Positions 36,768 to 45,297 of a DNA stretch of 64,000 nt are shown here, piece by piece. Source of the DNA: Marinicauda pacifica (GTDB lineage Bacteria > Pseudomonadota > Alphaproteobacteria > Caulobacterales > Maricaulaceae); the NCBI RefSeq assembly GCF_004793635.1, contig NZ_SRXV01000001.1, positions 1,178,501 through 1,242,500 of the forward strand. The letters run 5' to 3'. The notes below the pieces were generated by a model. That model made no database searches. It had not been told where the DNA came from and saw nothing but the letters and a program-made list of their open reading frames with translations. The number at the start of each line of letters is the position of its first letter. The first letter of the stretch is position 1. Position numbers and translations under genes: made by a program.

Positions 36768-37301
36768 ATGCGCGAGAAAGGAGCGTCCGTGAAGCGTGAA
36801 CGCATTCCTCGCGATGCGAAGTGGGGCACTCTCATTCCGCTCCTCATCACCTCGCCGCTTTTTGCGGGTCTTCTTGGCAGCGTACTAACCCTGATCGCAA
36901 TCGCAGCCTCAGCTCTATTCGCCTATCTCATTCCACTCCCTGAAGGTCTCTCATTCGAGGAGAGCGAGGCACTGCTCTTTGTTGCCCACTTGGCCTTCCT
37001 TTTCGCGATTCCGGTCACGGTTACCTTCGGTACTCCTCTCATTCTGTTGAGTTGGGCAATAAGCCATATTCTGGGTTGGCGGGAGCCGAAACCCATGGCC
37101 AGAGCCGTCGCAGTTGGCGGCACCGCGTTTGGACTACTTGTCGCGCTCTCCTTCTATCAGGAGGCTTTGGAGAATTTAATTCTGTTTCCTTTTATCGGCT
37201 TGGCGGGCGGTCTCACAGGATATGCCTTGGGGCACCTGATCGCGGACAATGGTTATACCAGTCCCTCCCACGTCAATTCTGCATCCTCGATCGCCAGATA
37301 A
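36768..37301 (+). CDS. Membrane protein of unknown function
   Basis: This 177-residue protein has about four hydrophobic segments (residues ~22-58, 68-98, 112-130 and 136-160). The N-terminal basic stretch (MREKGASVKRERIPRDAKWG) suggests an inside N-terminus. No family is recognised. The base composition is visibly less GC-rich than mutB and meaB, which hints at a later arrival. It starts six bases after mutB, but the different composition argues against a shared function. The GTG/ATG choice near its start is uncertain. Confidence 0.6.
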   Translation: MREKGASVKRERIPRDAKWGTLIPLLITSPLFAGLLGSVLTLIAIAASALFAYLIPLPEGLSFEESEALLFVAHLAFLFAIPVTVTFGTPLILLSWAISHILGWREPKPMARAVAVGGTAFGLLVALSFYQEALENLILFPFIGLAGGLTGYALGHLIADNGYTSPSHVNSASSIAR

Positions 37302-37316
37302 GGTCACACACCTCCC

Positions 37317-37967
37317 TCACCCTCCCTTCACCACCCCGCCCCTCAGCCCCTCGATCGCCTTGGCGATGTCCTTGGCGACGGGGGCGAGCGGGACGGCGAC
37401 GAGGCCGGTCAGGATGGCCTGGACGAGCGGAATTTCGACGCGCATGTCTGCCGGCAGGGTGATCCAGACACCGAAAGACAGGAGAAGCGCGACCGCACCG
37501 GCAAGCAGCCGGGCGGTGGTACGGTATTCGGACTCGGCCAGCAGGAAGACCGCATCGGTCTCGGTTTCCAGCGCCATGCGGGTCTGGTCGGCGGTATCGC
37601 GCGCACCCGGCTCGACCAGCAGGCCGAGGGAGCGGGCCATGTCGTCGACCAGGGCGGTGCCGCTGTCTTCCAGCCGGTCGAGGCCCTGGCCGATGGCCAG
37701 CTTGAGGAGCGCAGGCGCATCTCCGGACCGCCGCCCATCGCGATAGGCCTCCGCCAGCGTCTGACGGTACTGCTCGCCCAGCGCCAGGCGCAGGACCGGC
37801 GCGGCATGGTCGATAACGCGCTCGACAGCGCGAAAGCCGCGCATCGGAAGGCCGCGCCCGCCCGGCGTGACCGCCTTGCCCAGCGTATCCACCAGGCCGG
37901 CGGCCGTGACACCGGCCAGCCCGGCCAGACCGGCCACCTCGCCCATCATGCTGATCCATTCTCTCAT
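37317..37967 (-). CDS. Hypothetical protein with C-terminal membrane segments
   Basis: This 216-residue protein starts at an ATG with GAGGAG ahead (37967). The N-terminus (VAGLAGLAGVTAAGLVDTL) is hydrophobic, the centre is helical and charged (ALGEQYRQTLAEAYRDGRR), and residues about 155-195 form two membrane spans (LLAGAVALLLSFGVWITLP and VEIPLVQAILTGLVAVPLAPVAK). No known family is recognised. It converges with the preceding membrane protein gene. Confidence 0.65.
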   Translation of the reverse strand: MREWISMMGEVAGLAGLAGVTAAGLVDTLGKAVTPGGRGLPMRGFRAVERVIDHAAPVLRLALGEQYRQTLAEAYRDGRRSGDAPALLKLAIGQGLDRLEDSGTALVDDMARSLGLLVEPGARDTADQTRMALETETDAVFLLAESEYRTTARLLAGAVALLLSFGVWITLPADMRVEIPLVQAILTGLVAVPLAPVAKDIAKAIEGLRGGVVKGG

Positions 37968-38214
37968 CGCCTGCTCCTCACCCTGACATTGATCCACGGG
38001 TCAAAGCCTAGGGGCGGCGTTGGCAGGGGTGGATGAACGGCGCGCGTGGCGATGGGGACATGCAACCTAACGCCTTGATCGCAGGTTATTGCTGACACGC
38101 ACCGGCGGGCCGTCCCCCGGCAAGAAGGCGGGGATTGACCCGCGGCTCGCCAGTCCTGCCGCGATGGCCTATCATCGCCGTGAGCTTGAGCGACACCCGC
38201 GCCTGGAGGTCTTC
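37968..38214. other. Intergenic region between divergent genes
   Basis: These 247 bases separate two divergent genes and so should contain two promoters. No clear promoter, terminator or small gene could be picked out. Confidence 0.3.
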
Positions 38215-38715
38215 ATGATCCGCACGCTTTCCGCCCTCTCCCTCGCCGCGGCGCTGGCCGCCTGCGCGCCGACCCAGACCGTTTACGGCCCGGCCGCGGA
38301 TGGCGCGCGCGCCGTCGGCTATGACAGCCTGCGCATCGAGGACGATCGCTGGCGGGTCAGCTTCACCGCAGGCCCGGATGCCAGTCCCGCGGATGTGGAA
38401 CGCTATGCGCTGCGCCGCGCCGCCGAGCTGAGCCTGCAGGCGGGATATGACTGGTTCGATATCGTCGACCGCGCCAGCGAGCGGACGGGGCAACAGGATT
38501 CTCCGGTGCGCCTTGGCGGATCGGTCGGCGGCGGGATCGGCTCGGGCGGCTATCGCAGCAGCGGTGTGGGCCTGGGGATCGGGATCAGTCCCGGTCAGGA
38601 GCGGCGTACGACGCTGACGCTGGAAATCATCGCCGGACGCGGGGCGGACCGGCCCGAACGTGCGTACGATGCGCGCCAGATCCTCGCGGCCATGGGCGGC
38701 GCAGAGCCGATCTGA
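38215..38715 (+). CDS. CC0125/CC1285-family lipoprotein
   Basis: This 166-residue protein has a short lipoprotein signal (LSLAAALAAC, lipidation near C17) and the family core SLRIEDDRWRVSFTAGPDASP, then ERYALRRAAELSLQAGYDWFDIVDR. The C-terminal half is glycine-rich and beta-like. This is the Caulobacter CC0125/CC1285 family, of unknown function, probably anchored in the outer membrane facing the periplasm. GGAGG precedes the ATG at 38215. Confidence 0.85.
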   Translation: MIRTLSALSLAAALAACAPTQTVYGPAADGARAVGYDSLRIEDDRWRVSFTAGPDASPADVERYALRRAAELSLQAGYDWFDIVDRASERTGQQDSPVRLGGSVGGGIGSGGYRSSGVGLGIGISPGQERRTTLTLEIIAGRGADRPERAYDARQILAAMGGAEPI

Positions 38716-38927
38716 GCCCGGCCGCGCGGCCTTGTGGGCGAGCCATGCCGGGTGACCGGCCGCGGCGCTTAAAAAACGCGATTCCAGCTGGCGCGCGCTC
38801 ACATTCCGTTCATACTCGCAGGGGCATCGTTCGTACGTGCCCGCAGCCGGCTGGATTGTACCAGCGGCGCAGGTTCACCGGCTGGCGACACCCGCCCGGC
38901 GGTTCCAGATCCAATTGGGGGATTTCC

Positions 38928-39359
38928 ATGAAAAACACGATACTCGCCGCTGCGGCTCTCGCCGCCATCACCAGCACCGCCGCGCTCGCGCAGGATTATT
39001 CCCTGACGCCGACCTACGGCTCCTACTCGCTGAGCGCGGGCTTCATGCCCGACCCGTCCGAACTCCAGATCACCGCTGGCGGCACGCTCGACGCCGCGAG
39101 TGTGGGCTGCGCGGGCACCATCGCGAATGCGCCCGACGCCCGCCTGAACTGGGGCGGTGGCCGCATGACCATCGGCGCCCGGTCCAACGTCGACACCACG
39201 CTGGTCGTCAACGGGCCGGACGGACAGTGGTATTGCTCGGACGACGTGAACGGCCTCAACCCGGCCCTCGTCTTCAGCGCCTCGGGCCAGTACGACATCT
39301 GGGTCGGCGTCTATCAAGGCAACAACGCTCCGGCGACGCTGTACGTCACCGAATACTAG
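38928..39359 (+). CDS. Secreted protein of unknown function
   Basis: This 143-residue protein has a clear signal peptide (MKNTILAAAALAAITSTAALA, cut before QDYSL). The mature part is beta-rich and acidic with Tyr/Gly-rich ends (YSLTPTYGSYSLSAGF, YDIWVGVYQGNNAPATLYVTEY) and two cysteines (C58, C99) that could form a disulfide. Similar exported proteins occur in Hyphomonadaceae, resembling pre-peptidase-type beta domains. GGGG precedes the ATG. It is followed by a strong terminator. Confidence 0.75.
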   Translation: MKNTILAAAALAAITSTAALAQDYSLTPTYGSYSLSAGFMPDPSELQITAGGTLDAASVGCAGTIANAPDARLNWGGGRMTIGARSNVDTTLVVNGPDGQWYCSDDVNGLNPALVFSASGQYDIWVGVYQGNNAPATLYVTEY

Positions 39360-39387
39360 GTCATCGCTTTATTGCAGACCTTGCGAC

Positions 39388-39420
39388 AGGCGCTGCCGGA
39401 TCGTCCGGCGGCGCCTTTTT
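39388..39420 (+). terminator. Rho-independent terminator
   Basis: A 13-bp stem (AGGCGCTGCCGGA / TCCGGCGGCGCCT, one T-G wobble) with a TCG loop is followed by a run of T residues. It ends transcription of the secreted-protein gene and lies just before the convergent DUF445 gene. Confidence 0.9.
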
Positions 39421-39429
39421 CGTGAGCGT

Positions 39430-40680
39430 CTAGAGAATATGCGTCAGGGCGTGCAGGGTCACCCCGATCAGACCGCCGATCAGCGTGCCGTTCAGGCGGA
39501 TATATTGCAGGTCCTGGCCGACATTGGATTCCAGCTTCTCCACGATGGTCCCGGCGTCCCAGGAGGCGATCGTGTCGGAGACGATGCGCGCGACGTCCGG
39601 GCCGTGGCGTTCGGCCAGATGGACCGCGACCGGGCGCAGGCGGGCGTTGAAGGCCGCGCGCGCCTCCTCGTCCTTCAAAATTGCCTCGCCCAGCGAGACC
39701 AGCGCGTCGGTGACATAGGCCGCGATCCGGGACTCCTCGCCGCGCGCCGCGTCGTTCAGGACCGCCTGCTTGCCCTCCAGCCATCCTGCCTCGGCCATGC
39801 CGGCGAGCGCCGGGTGAGCCAGCGCCTCGGTCACGATGGTCTCGATGCGCGCCTGCAGGGCCGGATCGTCACGCAGGCCGATCGCGAAATCATTGACCAG
39901 TTCGGTCACCCGCATCCGCATCGGGTGTTCGGGTTCGACCGCCATGTCGTGCAGCAAGTCCTCGATCGCCGCGATCAGCGCATCGGACACGCGGCGGTCC
40001 ATGCGCGTGAAGCGCAGCAGGCGCGGACTTTGCTCGCGCACGGCGGTCCGGATGCGGTCCTCGTGCTCGGACAGGGCCTTGAAGGCCTCGTCCAGCCCGG
40101 CGTTGAGCAGGACCTGGTGCTTGCCCCCGGCGGTGAGCGCTTCGAGCACGGCGCCGAATGCGGGCGCCAGGCGCGCCCCCTGGGCCTGCTCGGCCACACG
40201 CTGGCGCCAGAAACGCGCGACGGCCTCGTCGTCGAGGAAGGCGAGAATGTCGGGCAGCGCGCCGGTCAGCCCGTCCGCCAGCTTTCGCGCCTGGGAGCGG
40301 TCGGCCATCAGCTGTCCGATCTGCGCGCCGGGATCGGACTGCTCGAGCCGCTCGGCCACGAGGGCGGGGTCGAGGAAATTGTCGGCGATGAAGCGCCCGA
40401 CGGCATCGGCAATGCGCTGCTTGTTTCTTGGAATGACAGCGGTGTGCGGGATGGGCAGGCCGAGCGGGCGGCGGAAAATCGCCGTCACTGCGAACCAGTC
40501 GGCCAGCCCGCCGACCAGCCCCGCCTCGGCGAAGGCGCGCACATAGCCCCAGACGCCGGTATCGTCGGTCCAGAGATGCGTGGCGGTGAACAGCACGGCC
40601 ATGGCCACCAGCGCGGCGGTCGCGGCAATGCGCATGCGGGTGGCGGGATGAAGGCTGGATCCGGTCATGACGTCCACCAT
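39430..40680 (-). CDS. DUF445 family membrane protein
   Basis: This 416-residue protein has an N-terminal membrane span (about residues 18-38), the DUF445 motif GGLADWFAVTAIFRRPLGLPIPHTAVIPRNK, a long helical, coiled-coil-prone periplasmic or cytoplasmic middle, and a C-terminal span (YIRLNGTLIGGLIGVTLHALTHIL). The last segment NGTLIGGLIG is typical of the family. The role is unknown. The ATG at 40680 has AGAGGGA ahead and is preferred over the upstream frame. Confidence 0.88.
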   Translation of the reverse strand: MVDVMTGSSLHPATRMRIAATAALVAMAVLFTATHLWTDDTGVWGYVRAFAEAGLVGGLADWFAVTAIFRRPLGLPIPHTAVIPRNKQRIADAVGRFIADNFLDPALVAERLEQSDPGAQIGQLMADRSQARKLADGLTGALPDILAFLDDEAVARFWRQRVAEQAQGARLAPAFGAVLEALTAGGKHQVLLNAGLDEAFKALSEHEDRIRTAVREQSPRLLRFTRMDRRVSDALIAAIEDLLHDMAVEPEHPMRMRVTELVNDFAIGLRDDPALQARIETIVTEALAHPALAGMAEAGWLEGKQAVLNDAARGEESRIAAYVTDALVSLGEAILKDEEARAAFNARLRPVAVHLAERHGPDVARIVSDTIASWDAGTIVEKLESNVGQDLQYIRLNGTLIGGLIGVTLHALTHIL

Positions 40681-40787
40681 AGGCGTCCCTCTCGCTGAAA
40701 TCACCGCGCCATGCTCAGGCCGGGGCCGGCGCATCGCGGTGACAGGATGCTTGCCTTCGCCGCCTAAAACGCCTTGAACTCGACCCC

Positions 40788-41825
40788 ATGAACGAGCTTG
40801 CCGACAGACTTGTTTCCGGCGACCGCGCCGCGCTGGCCCAGGCGATCACGCGTGTGGAATCCACACGTGCCGATCACCAGCAGGAAGCGCGCGATATCCT
40901 GACCGCCGTGATGGACCGGACCGGTGATGCCTGGCGTATCGGGCTGACCGGCGTGCCGGGCGTCGGCAAGTCCACGCTGATCGAGGCTCTGGGCAAGTTT
41001 CTGACGGGCCAGGGCCACAAGGTGGCGGTGCTTGCCGTCGATCCGTCCTCCAGCCGGTCGAAGGGATCGATTCTGGGCGACAAGACGCGCATGGGCGAGC
41101 TGGCCGTCGACCGCGCCGCCTTCATCCGGCCCTCCCCGGCGGCGGGCACGCTCGGCGGTGTCGCGCGCAAGACGCGCGAATCCATGCTGCTGTGCGAAGC
41201 GGCGGGCTATGACGTCGTCATTGTCGAGACGGTGGGCGTCGGCCAGTCCGAAACGGTCGTGGCCGACATGGTCGACGTGTTCGTCGCGCTGATGCTGCCC
41301 GGCGCGGGCGACGAGCTGCAGGGTATCAAGAAGGGCATTCTGGAACTGGCTGAAATCCTGTTCGTGAACAAGGCCGAAGGCGAGAACGAGAAGCGCGCGC
41401 GGCGCTCGGCGCGCGATCTCGAAGCGGCGCTGCACCTGTTTGCGCCGGCCTCGAAGAACTGGTCTCCGGTCGTGCTGACCGGGTCCGCGCTGACGCGCGA
41501 CGGCATCGACACGCTGTGGGAGACCATCACCAAGCATCGCAAGGCGCTGGAAGAGGCCGGCGAGCTGGACCAGAGGCGCCGCGGGCAGCAGGTGCGCTGG
41601 CTATGGTCGATGGTCGAGGACCGCGTGCTGAGCCAGTTCCGCGCCGATGCCGGGGTCAGAAACGCCGCAGGGACGCTGGAAGACGCCGTTGCGAAAGGCA
41701 GCCTGCCGGCCAGCGAAGCGGCCGAACGCCTGATCGCAAGCTATCGCGGCGGGCCTGAACGCGGCTCCTCTTCGTCGGATGTGTCTTCTTCGGGCGCAGC
41801 GTCAGGCCCGGCCGGGGAGTCCTGA
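40788..41825 (+). CDS. meaB: Methylmalonyl-CoA mutase-associated GTPase MeaB
   Basis: This 345-residue protein is the G3E P-loop GTPase that protects and reloads methylmalonyl-CoA mutase with its B12 cofactor. The Walker A motif G55-VPGVGKST63, the switch region VDPSSSRSKGSILGDKTRM, the D-V-V-I-V-E-T-V-G-V-G-Q-S segment and the guanine-specificity NKAEG are visible. It works with MutA/MutB, encoded 4 kb upstream. The C-terminus is extended by a Ser/Gly-rich tail of about 25 residues, which overlaps the convergent small membrane gene. Confidence 0.96.
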   Translation: MNELADRLVSGDRAALAQAITRVESTRADHQQEARDILTAVMDRTGDAWRIGLTGVPGVGKSTLIEALGKFLTGQGHKVAVLAVDPSSSRSKGSILGDKTRMGELAVDRAAFIRPSPAAGTLGGVARKTRESMLLCEAAGYDVVIVETVGVGQSETVVADMVDVFVALMLPGAGDELQGIKKGILELAEILFVNKAEGENEKRARRSARDLEAALHLFAPASKNWSPVVLTGSALTRDGIDTLWETITKHRKALEEAGELDQRRRGQQVRWLWSMVEDRVLSQFRADAGVRNAAGTLEDAVAKGSLPASEAAERLIASYRGGPERGSSSSDVSSSGAASGPAGES

Positions 41826-41980
41826 CCGGTATGTTTGCCGGGGTGCCCGAGATGGCGCTCCACTGCACGCCGGGCGGCCCTCTGTGCGGCATCGTTTCTT
41901 GATCGCGTGCGGCCGCGCATCGCGAAGAACAGCACGAATCCGCCGAGAACCAGCACCAGAGTGAGTGTGAGAGAGCCCAT
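41741..41980 (-). CDS. Small single-span membrane protein
   Basis: This 79-residue protein has one N-terminal membrane span (LTLTLVLVLGGFVLFFAM), then a basic stretch (RGRTRSRNDAAQRAARR) and an acidic Pro/Glu-rich tail. It starts four bases after the S49 peptidase gene stops, so it is probably its operon partner. Its last 85 bases run antisense to the 3' end of meaB. The unknown function and overlap keep confidence moderate. Confidence 0.6.
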   Translation of the reverse strand: MGSLTLTLVLVLGGFVLFFAMRGRTRSRNDAAQRAARRAVERHLGHPGKHTGQDSPAGPDAAPEEDTSDEEEPRSGPPR

Positions 41981-41983
41981 GAC

Positions 41984-42823
41984 CTACAACCCGTAGCGCG
42001 ACCAGATCTCGCGATTCTCCAGCGTTTCGGCGAAGCTCGCCGCGCTCTGGCCGAGCAGCCGCGACAGCATCCCGCCCTTGGGTACGGTCAGCAGCCTGGT
42101 CCGAACATCCTTGCCATAGCGCGATTTTAGGACGCTGCGCACTTCGCCGAGATGATCGGCCAGCCCGTTCTCGACTGCCTCGTCGCCGGTATAGACCTGA
42201 CCGGTGAACAGCTCCTCGTCGCTCTCGTCCAGCTTGCCGGACCGGCGCGTCTTCACCAGCTCGATGAAATGGGTGTGCAGGCGGTTCATGAGGCGCTCGA
42301 GCCGCGTTCTTTGTTCCTCGGTCTCCTCGCTGAACGGATCGGAGAGCGATTTGTTCTTTCCGGCGGTGCGCAGGCGGCGTTCGACCCCGATTTTCTCCAT
42401 CGCGCCGGTGAAGCCGAAGCTGGCCGAGATCACACCGATCGATCCCATGATGCTGGACGCGTCGCAGAATATTTCGTCGCCCGCGCAGGCGATCATGTAG
42501 CCGCCGGACGCGGCCACGTCCTCGCAGAAGACCAGGACGGTCTTGTCCTTCTCCTCGGCGAGCGCCCGGATGCGGTCGTGGATCAGTTTTGACTGTACGG
42601 GGCTGCCTCCGGGCGAATTGACGAGTATTGCCACCGCAGCCGCAGAGCCGGGCGCGAATGCGCGCGCCAGCAGCTTCTCCACCTTGGCCAGGTTGAGCGC
42701 GTTGCCGCGTCCGCCCGGGGCGATGACGCCTTCCAGCCTGACGATGGGAACCAGCGGGCCGTCACGGCCAAGCAGTTTGCGGATCCCGCGCATGACGGGC
42801 GAGAGAGGGGCGAGCGCGGCCAA
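41984..42823 (-). CDS. S49 family (SppA/SohB-like) signal-peptide peptidase
   Basis: This 279-residue protein is a ClpP-fold serine protease of family S49. The oxyanion segment AILVNSPGGSPVQSKLIHDRI, the nucleophile S106 in VAASGGYMIACAGDEIFCD and the likely general-base lysine near K158 in TAGKNKSLSDPF are present. It probably clears cleaved signal peptides or misfolded membrane proteins. No strong signal anchor is seen; the N-terminus (MAALAPLSPVMRG) is only weakly hydrophobic. It is followed by a small membrane protein gene four bases on. Confidence 0.9.
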   Translation of the reverse strand: MAALAPLSPVMRGIRKLLGRDGPLVPIVRLEGVIAPGGRGNALNLAKVEKLLARAFAPGSAAAVAILVNSPGGSPVQSKLIHDRIRALAEEKDKTVLVFCEDVAASGGYMIACAGDEIFCDASSIMGSIGVISASFGFTGAMEKIGVERRLRTAGKNKSLSDPFSEETEEQRTRLERLMNRLHTHFIELVKTRRSGKLDESDEELFTGQVYTGDEAVENGLADHLGEVRSVLKSRYGKDVRTRLLTVPKGGMLSRLLGQSAASFAETLENREIWSRYGL

Positions 42824-42868
42824 GGCGGATCTCCTGTTTTCCAGTTTTCGAGTTCAGGGGTGTCGTAC

Positions 42869-43618
42869 TCAGCGTGTCATGGCAAGGCCGGATGTCCCGC
42901 GCAGCACCCGGTCGGCCAGCTCTGTGTACTGGCCCGGCCCGTCATCGTGCAGCACGAAGCCGGGGCGCAATTGCAGCGGGGCCCGGCCAGCTTTGACCGC
43001 ACGCACCAGGATGCGCTTGGCCGCACGGTTCGCATGGGTGTGGACCGGCAGGACCACAATCGAGCCGAGATGCGCAACGCGGCAGGCTGCCAATGCCAGG
43101 TCCAGCGCATCGGCGCGGTGGATGAGGGTCAGCGATCCGCGCGGCGCGAGCAGGCTGGCGCCGGCCCTGACCCAGTCGGCCAGGGTCGTGTCATTCATCC
43201 ACGCAGCGCGCTTGTTTTCCTTCGGGGCGCGCAGGCTGGACGCATCTTCAAAGAAGGGCGGGTTGAAAAACACCGCGTCCGCTCCGCCCTCCTCCGCCCG
43301 ATAGGACAGCGCATCGGTCTCGATCACCTGCACACGGGCCGCCAGGGCGTTATCCTCGATATTGCGCGCGGCAAGGGCCGCCGCTTCGGGATCGCGTTCG
43401 AGACCGGTGAAGCTCGCCTGAGGATACCGCAGCGCCGCCGACAGCAGAGCCGCGCCCGGACCACAGCCGAACTCGACCACCCGGCCGCCCGCGTCCAGCT
43501 CAAGGCTGGCCGCGAGCAAAGCGGCGTCGATGCCGGCCCGGTAGCCCTGCGCCGACTGCCACAGGGTCAACCGGCCGCCCAGGAATCCGTCCCGGGTGAC
43601 CGCCTCCTGCGGCGTCAT
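42869..43618 (-). CDS. TrmN6-like (YfiC-type) adenine N6-methyltransferase
   Basis: This 249-residue protein is a class I SAM methyltransferase. The SAM loop VEFGCGPGAALLSAAL, the acidic residue in GLERDPEAAALAARNIEDN and the catalytic NPPF in AVFFNPPFFED identify an adenine-N6 enzyme. YfiC methylates A37 of tRNA-Val(1) in E. coli, the likely job here. It overlaps DUF2007 upstream by four bases. This DUF2007-methyltransferase-S49 order is common in related genomes. Confidence 0.9.
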   Translation of the reverse strand: MTPQEAVTRDGFLGGRLTLWQSAQGYRAGIDAALLAASLELDAGGRVVEFGCGPGAALLSAALRYPQASFTGLERDPEAAALAARNIEDNALAARVQVIETDALSYRAEEGGADAVFFNPPFFEDASSLRAPKENKRAAWMNDTTLADWVRAGASLLAPRGSLTLIHRADALDLALAACRVAHLGSIVVLPVHTHANRAAKRILVRAVKAGRAPLQLRPGFVLHDDGPGQYTELADRVLRGTSGLAMTR

Positions 43619-43845
43619 GGATTGGGCGGTTTGTACGCCTCGCCCAGAGCATCCTTGAGCACCTGGCGCGCCTGCTCCCAGTCCTCGTCGGCGACCAGCA
43701 CGCGCCGGTTCACCCAGGGCACGGCGCCGCCGAAAATGCTCGCCGTCTGGGAATCCAGCGTGACCGGATTGAGCCTGGCGTCCTTCAGGACCGCCTCGAC
43801 AAAGGACAGCTGGACCGGGTCGTTCGTGGAATAGACTTCTTTCAT
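43615..43845 (-). CDS. DUF2007 family protein
   Basis: This 76-residue protein matches DUF2007 (MKEVYSTNDPVQLSFVEAVL, DSQTASIFGGAVPWVNRRVLVADEDWEQARQVL), a PII-like small fold that may bind signalling or regulatory partners. The ATG at 43845 with GGTGAG ahead is chosen over an upstream frame without similarity. It overlaps the methyltransferase start by four bases, so expression is linked. The function is unknown. Confidence 0.88.
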   Translation of the reverse strand: MKEVYSTNDPVQLSFVEAVLKDARLNPVTLDSQTASIFGGAVPWVNRRVLVADEDWEQARQVLKDALGEAYKPPNP

Positions 43846-43979
43846 GTGCTCACCGCGCTCGCCTGGCCCGCAGGATATGATACTCCCCCGCGACATCACG
43901 CACAGCCCCGGCCGCTTGCCGGGGTGTGTGGCCAAACCTATTGTGCCGGTCCATTGGCTGAGACTGCAAGGGGCTTGCG

Positions 43980-44996
43980 GTGAACGGACTTCCTCAGAAA
44001 TCGATCGAAGGCAACCGGATCAATCCGGTAGTGCGCCTGCACGAGATGGCCGAAGGCGACATGCGCGCCGTCGATGCGCTGATCGGTGAGCGCATGGGCA
44101 GCCCTGTCCCGCTGATCCCCGAACTGGCAAGCTATATCGTGGAAGCCGGCGGCAAGCGCATCCGGCCCCTGATCACGGTCGCGGCCGCGCGTATGCTGGG
44201 CTATGAGGGCAATGCCCATATCGCCCTGGCCGCGGCGGTCGAGTTCATTCACACCGCCACGCTGCTGCACGACGATATCGTGGACGAGAGCGATCTGCGC
44301 CGCGGCAAGCTTCCCGCCAACCAGGTGTGGGGCAACCCCCACTCTGTACTGGTCGGCGACTTCCTGTTCGCGCGCGCCTTCATGCTGATGGTCGATTCAA
44401 AGTCGATGGACGCGCTGCACGTGCTCAGCCGCGCCGCCGCGGTCATCGCCGAGGGCGAGGTGCACCAGCTGGTCGCCGCCGGCAAGATCGAGACCAGCCG
44501 GGACGAATATATGGAGATCATCGGCGCGAAGACCGCGGCGCTCTTCTCCGCCGCCGCCCAGGTCTCCTCGATCATTGCCGACCGTCCGCAGCGCGAAGAA
44601 GATGCGCTGGAGACCTATGGCCGAGAGCTCGGGCTGGCTTTCCAGCTGGTCGACGACGCGCTCGATTATGGCGGGCTCGCCTCCGATCTCGGCAAGAATA
44701 CCGGCGACGATTTCCGCGAAGGCAAGGTCACCCTGCCCGTCGTCCTGGCGCTGGACGCCGCCGACGAGGCCGAGCGCGCCTTCTGGACACGCGTGATCCG
44801 AGAACAGCCCCAGGACGATGCGACCTTCGACGAGGCGGTGACGATCCTGAAACGGCGCGGCGCCCTGGAAGGCACTCTGGCTGCGGCGCGAGCCCACGCC
44901 CAGCGGGCCCGCGATGCGCTGGCGATCTTCGAGGACAATCCCTGGAGCCAGGCGCTCGACCAGCTCGCCGAATTCGTCGTGGAACGGGCCTATTAG
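43980..44996 (+). CDS. ispB: Polyprenyl (octa/decaprenyl) diphosphate synthase
   Basis: This 338-residue protein is a trans-polyprenyl synthase that makes the side chain of ubiquinone from IPP. The first aspartate-rich motif HDDIVDESDLRRG and the second LVDDALDYGG are both intact, with the KGKRI-like GGKRIRPLI binding loop near residue 60. The start is GTG at 43980. It is divergent from the DUF2007 gene. Chain length cannot be fixed from sequence alone; the large residues before the first motif (FIHTATLLHDD) fit a long-chain product. Confidence 0.95.
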   Translation: MNGLPQKSIEGNRINPVVRLHEMAEGDMRAVDALIGERMGSPVPLIPELASYIVEAGGKRIRPLITVAAARMLGYEGNAHIALAAAVEFIHTATLLHDDIVDESDLRRGKLPANQVWGNPHSVLVGDFLFARAFMLMVDSKSMDALHVLSRAAAVIAEGEVHQLVAAGKIETSRDEYMEIIGAKTAALFSAAAQVSSIIADRPQREEDALETYGRELGLAFQLVDDALDYGGLASDLGKNTGDDFREGKVTLPVVLALDAADEAERAFWTRVIREQPQDDATFDEAVTILKRRGALEGTLAAARAHAQRARDALAIFEDNPWSQALDQLAEFVVERAY

Positions 44997-45064
44997 GCAT
45001 TCTGCCCTAGCGCTGGCGACCGGATCCTTCTATCTTAGGTTCAGGTCGAATCTGGAGTCTGTCG

Positions 45065-45295
45065 ATGGCGAAGACGAAGCCCGGTCAACATGTCAGCCCG
45101 CGAGGCCAGGGCTGGGCGGTGCGCCGCGCGGGAGCTTCGCGCGCGACGGTCGTTGTCGACACGCAAGAAGAAGCTATCGCACGGGCGAAAGCCATTGCCC
45201 AACGCCAGGGAACCGAGCTCTACATTCACGGTCGGGACGGGCGCATCCGGGAACGCAATTCCTACGGGAATGACCCCTTCCCTCCCCGGGGCTAG
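45065..45295 (+). CDS. DUF2188 family small protein
   Basis: This 76-residue protein matches DUF2188 (GWAVRRAGASRATVVVDTQEEAIARAKAIAQRQGTELYIHGRDGRIRERNSYGND). The fold is small and alpha/beta; the role is unknown. DUF2188 proteins often sit in mobile or defence-rich neighbourhoods. It ends two bases before a TTG-start gene for a TIR-like protein, so the two are likely made together. The pair is inserted between ispB and the GT4/ispE genes. Confidence 0.85.
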   Translation: MAKTKPGQHVSPRGQGWAVRRAGASRATVVVDTQEEAIARAKAIAQRQGTELYIHGRDGRIRERNSYGNDPFPPRG

Positions 45296-45297
45296 AC

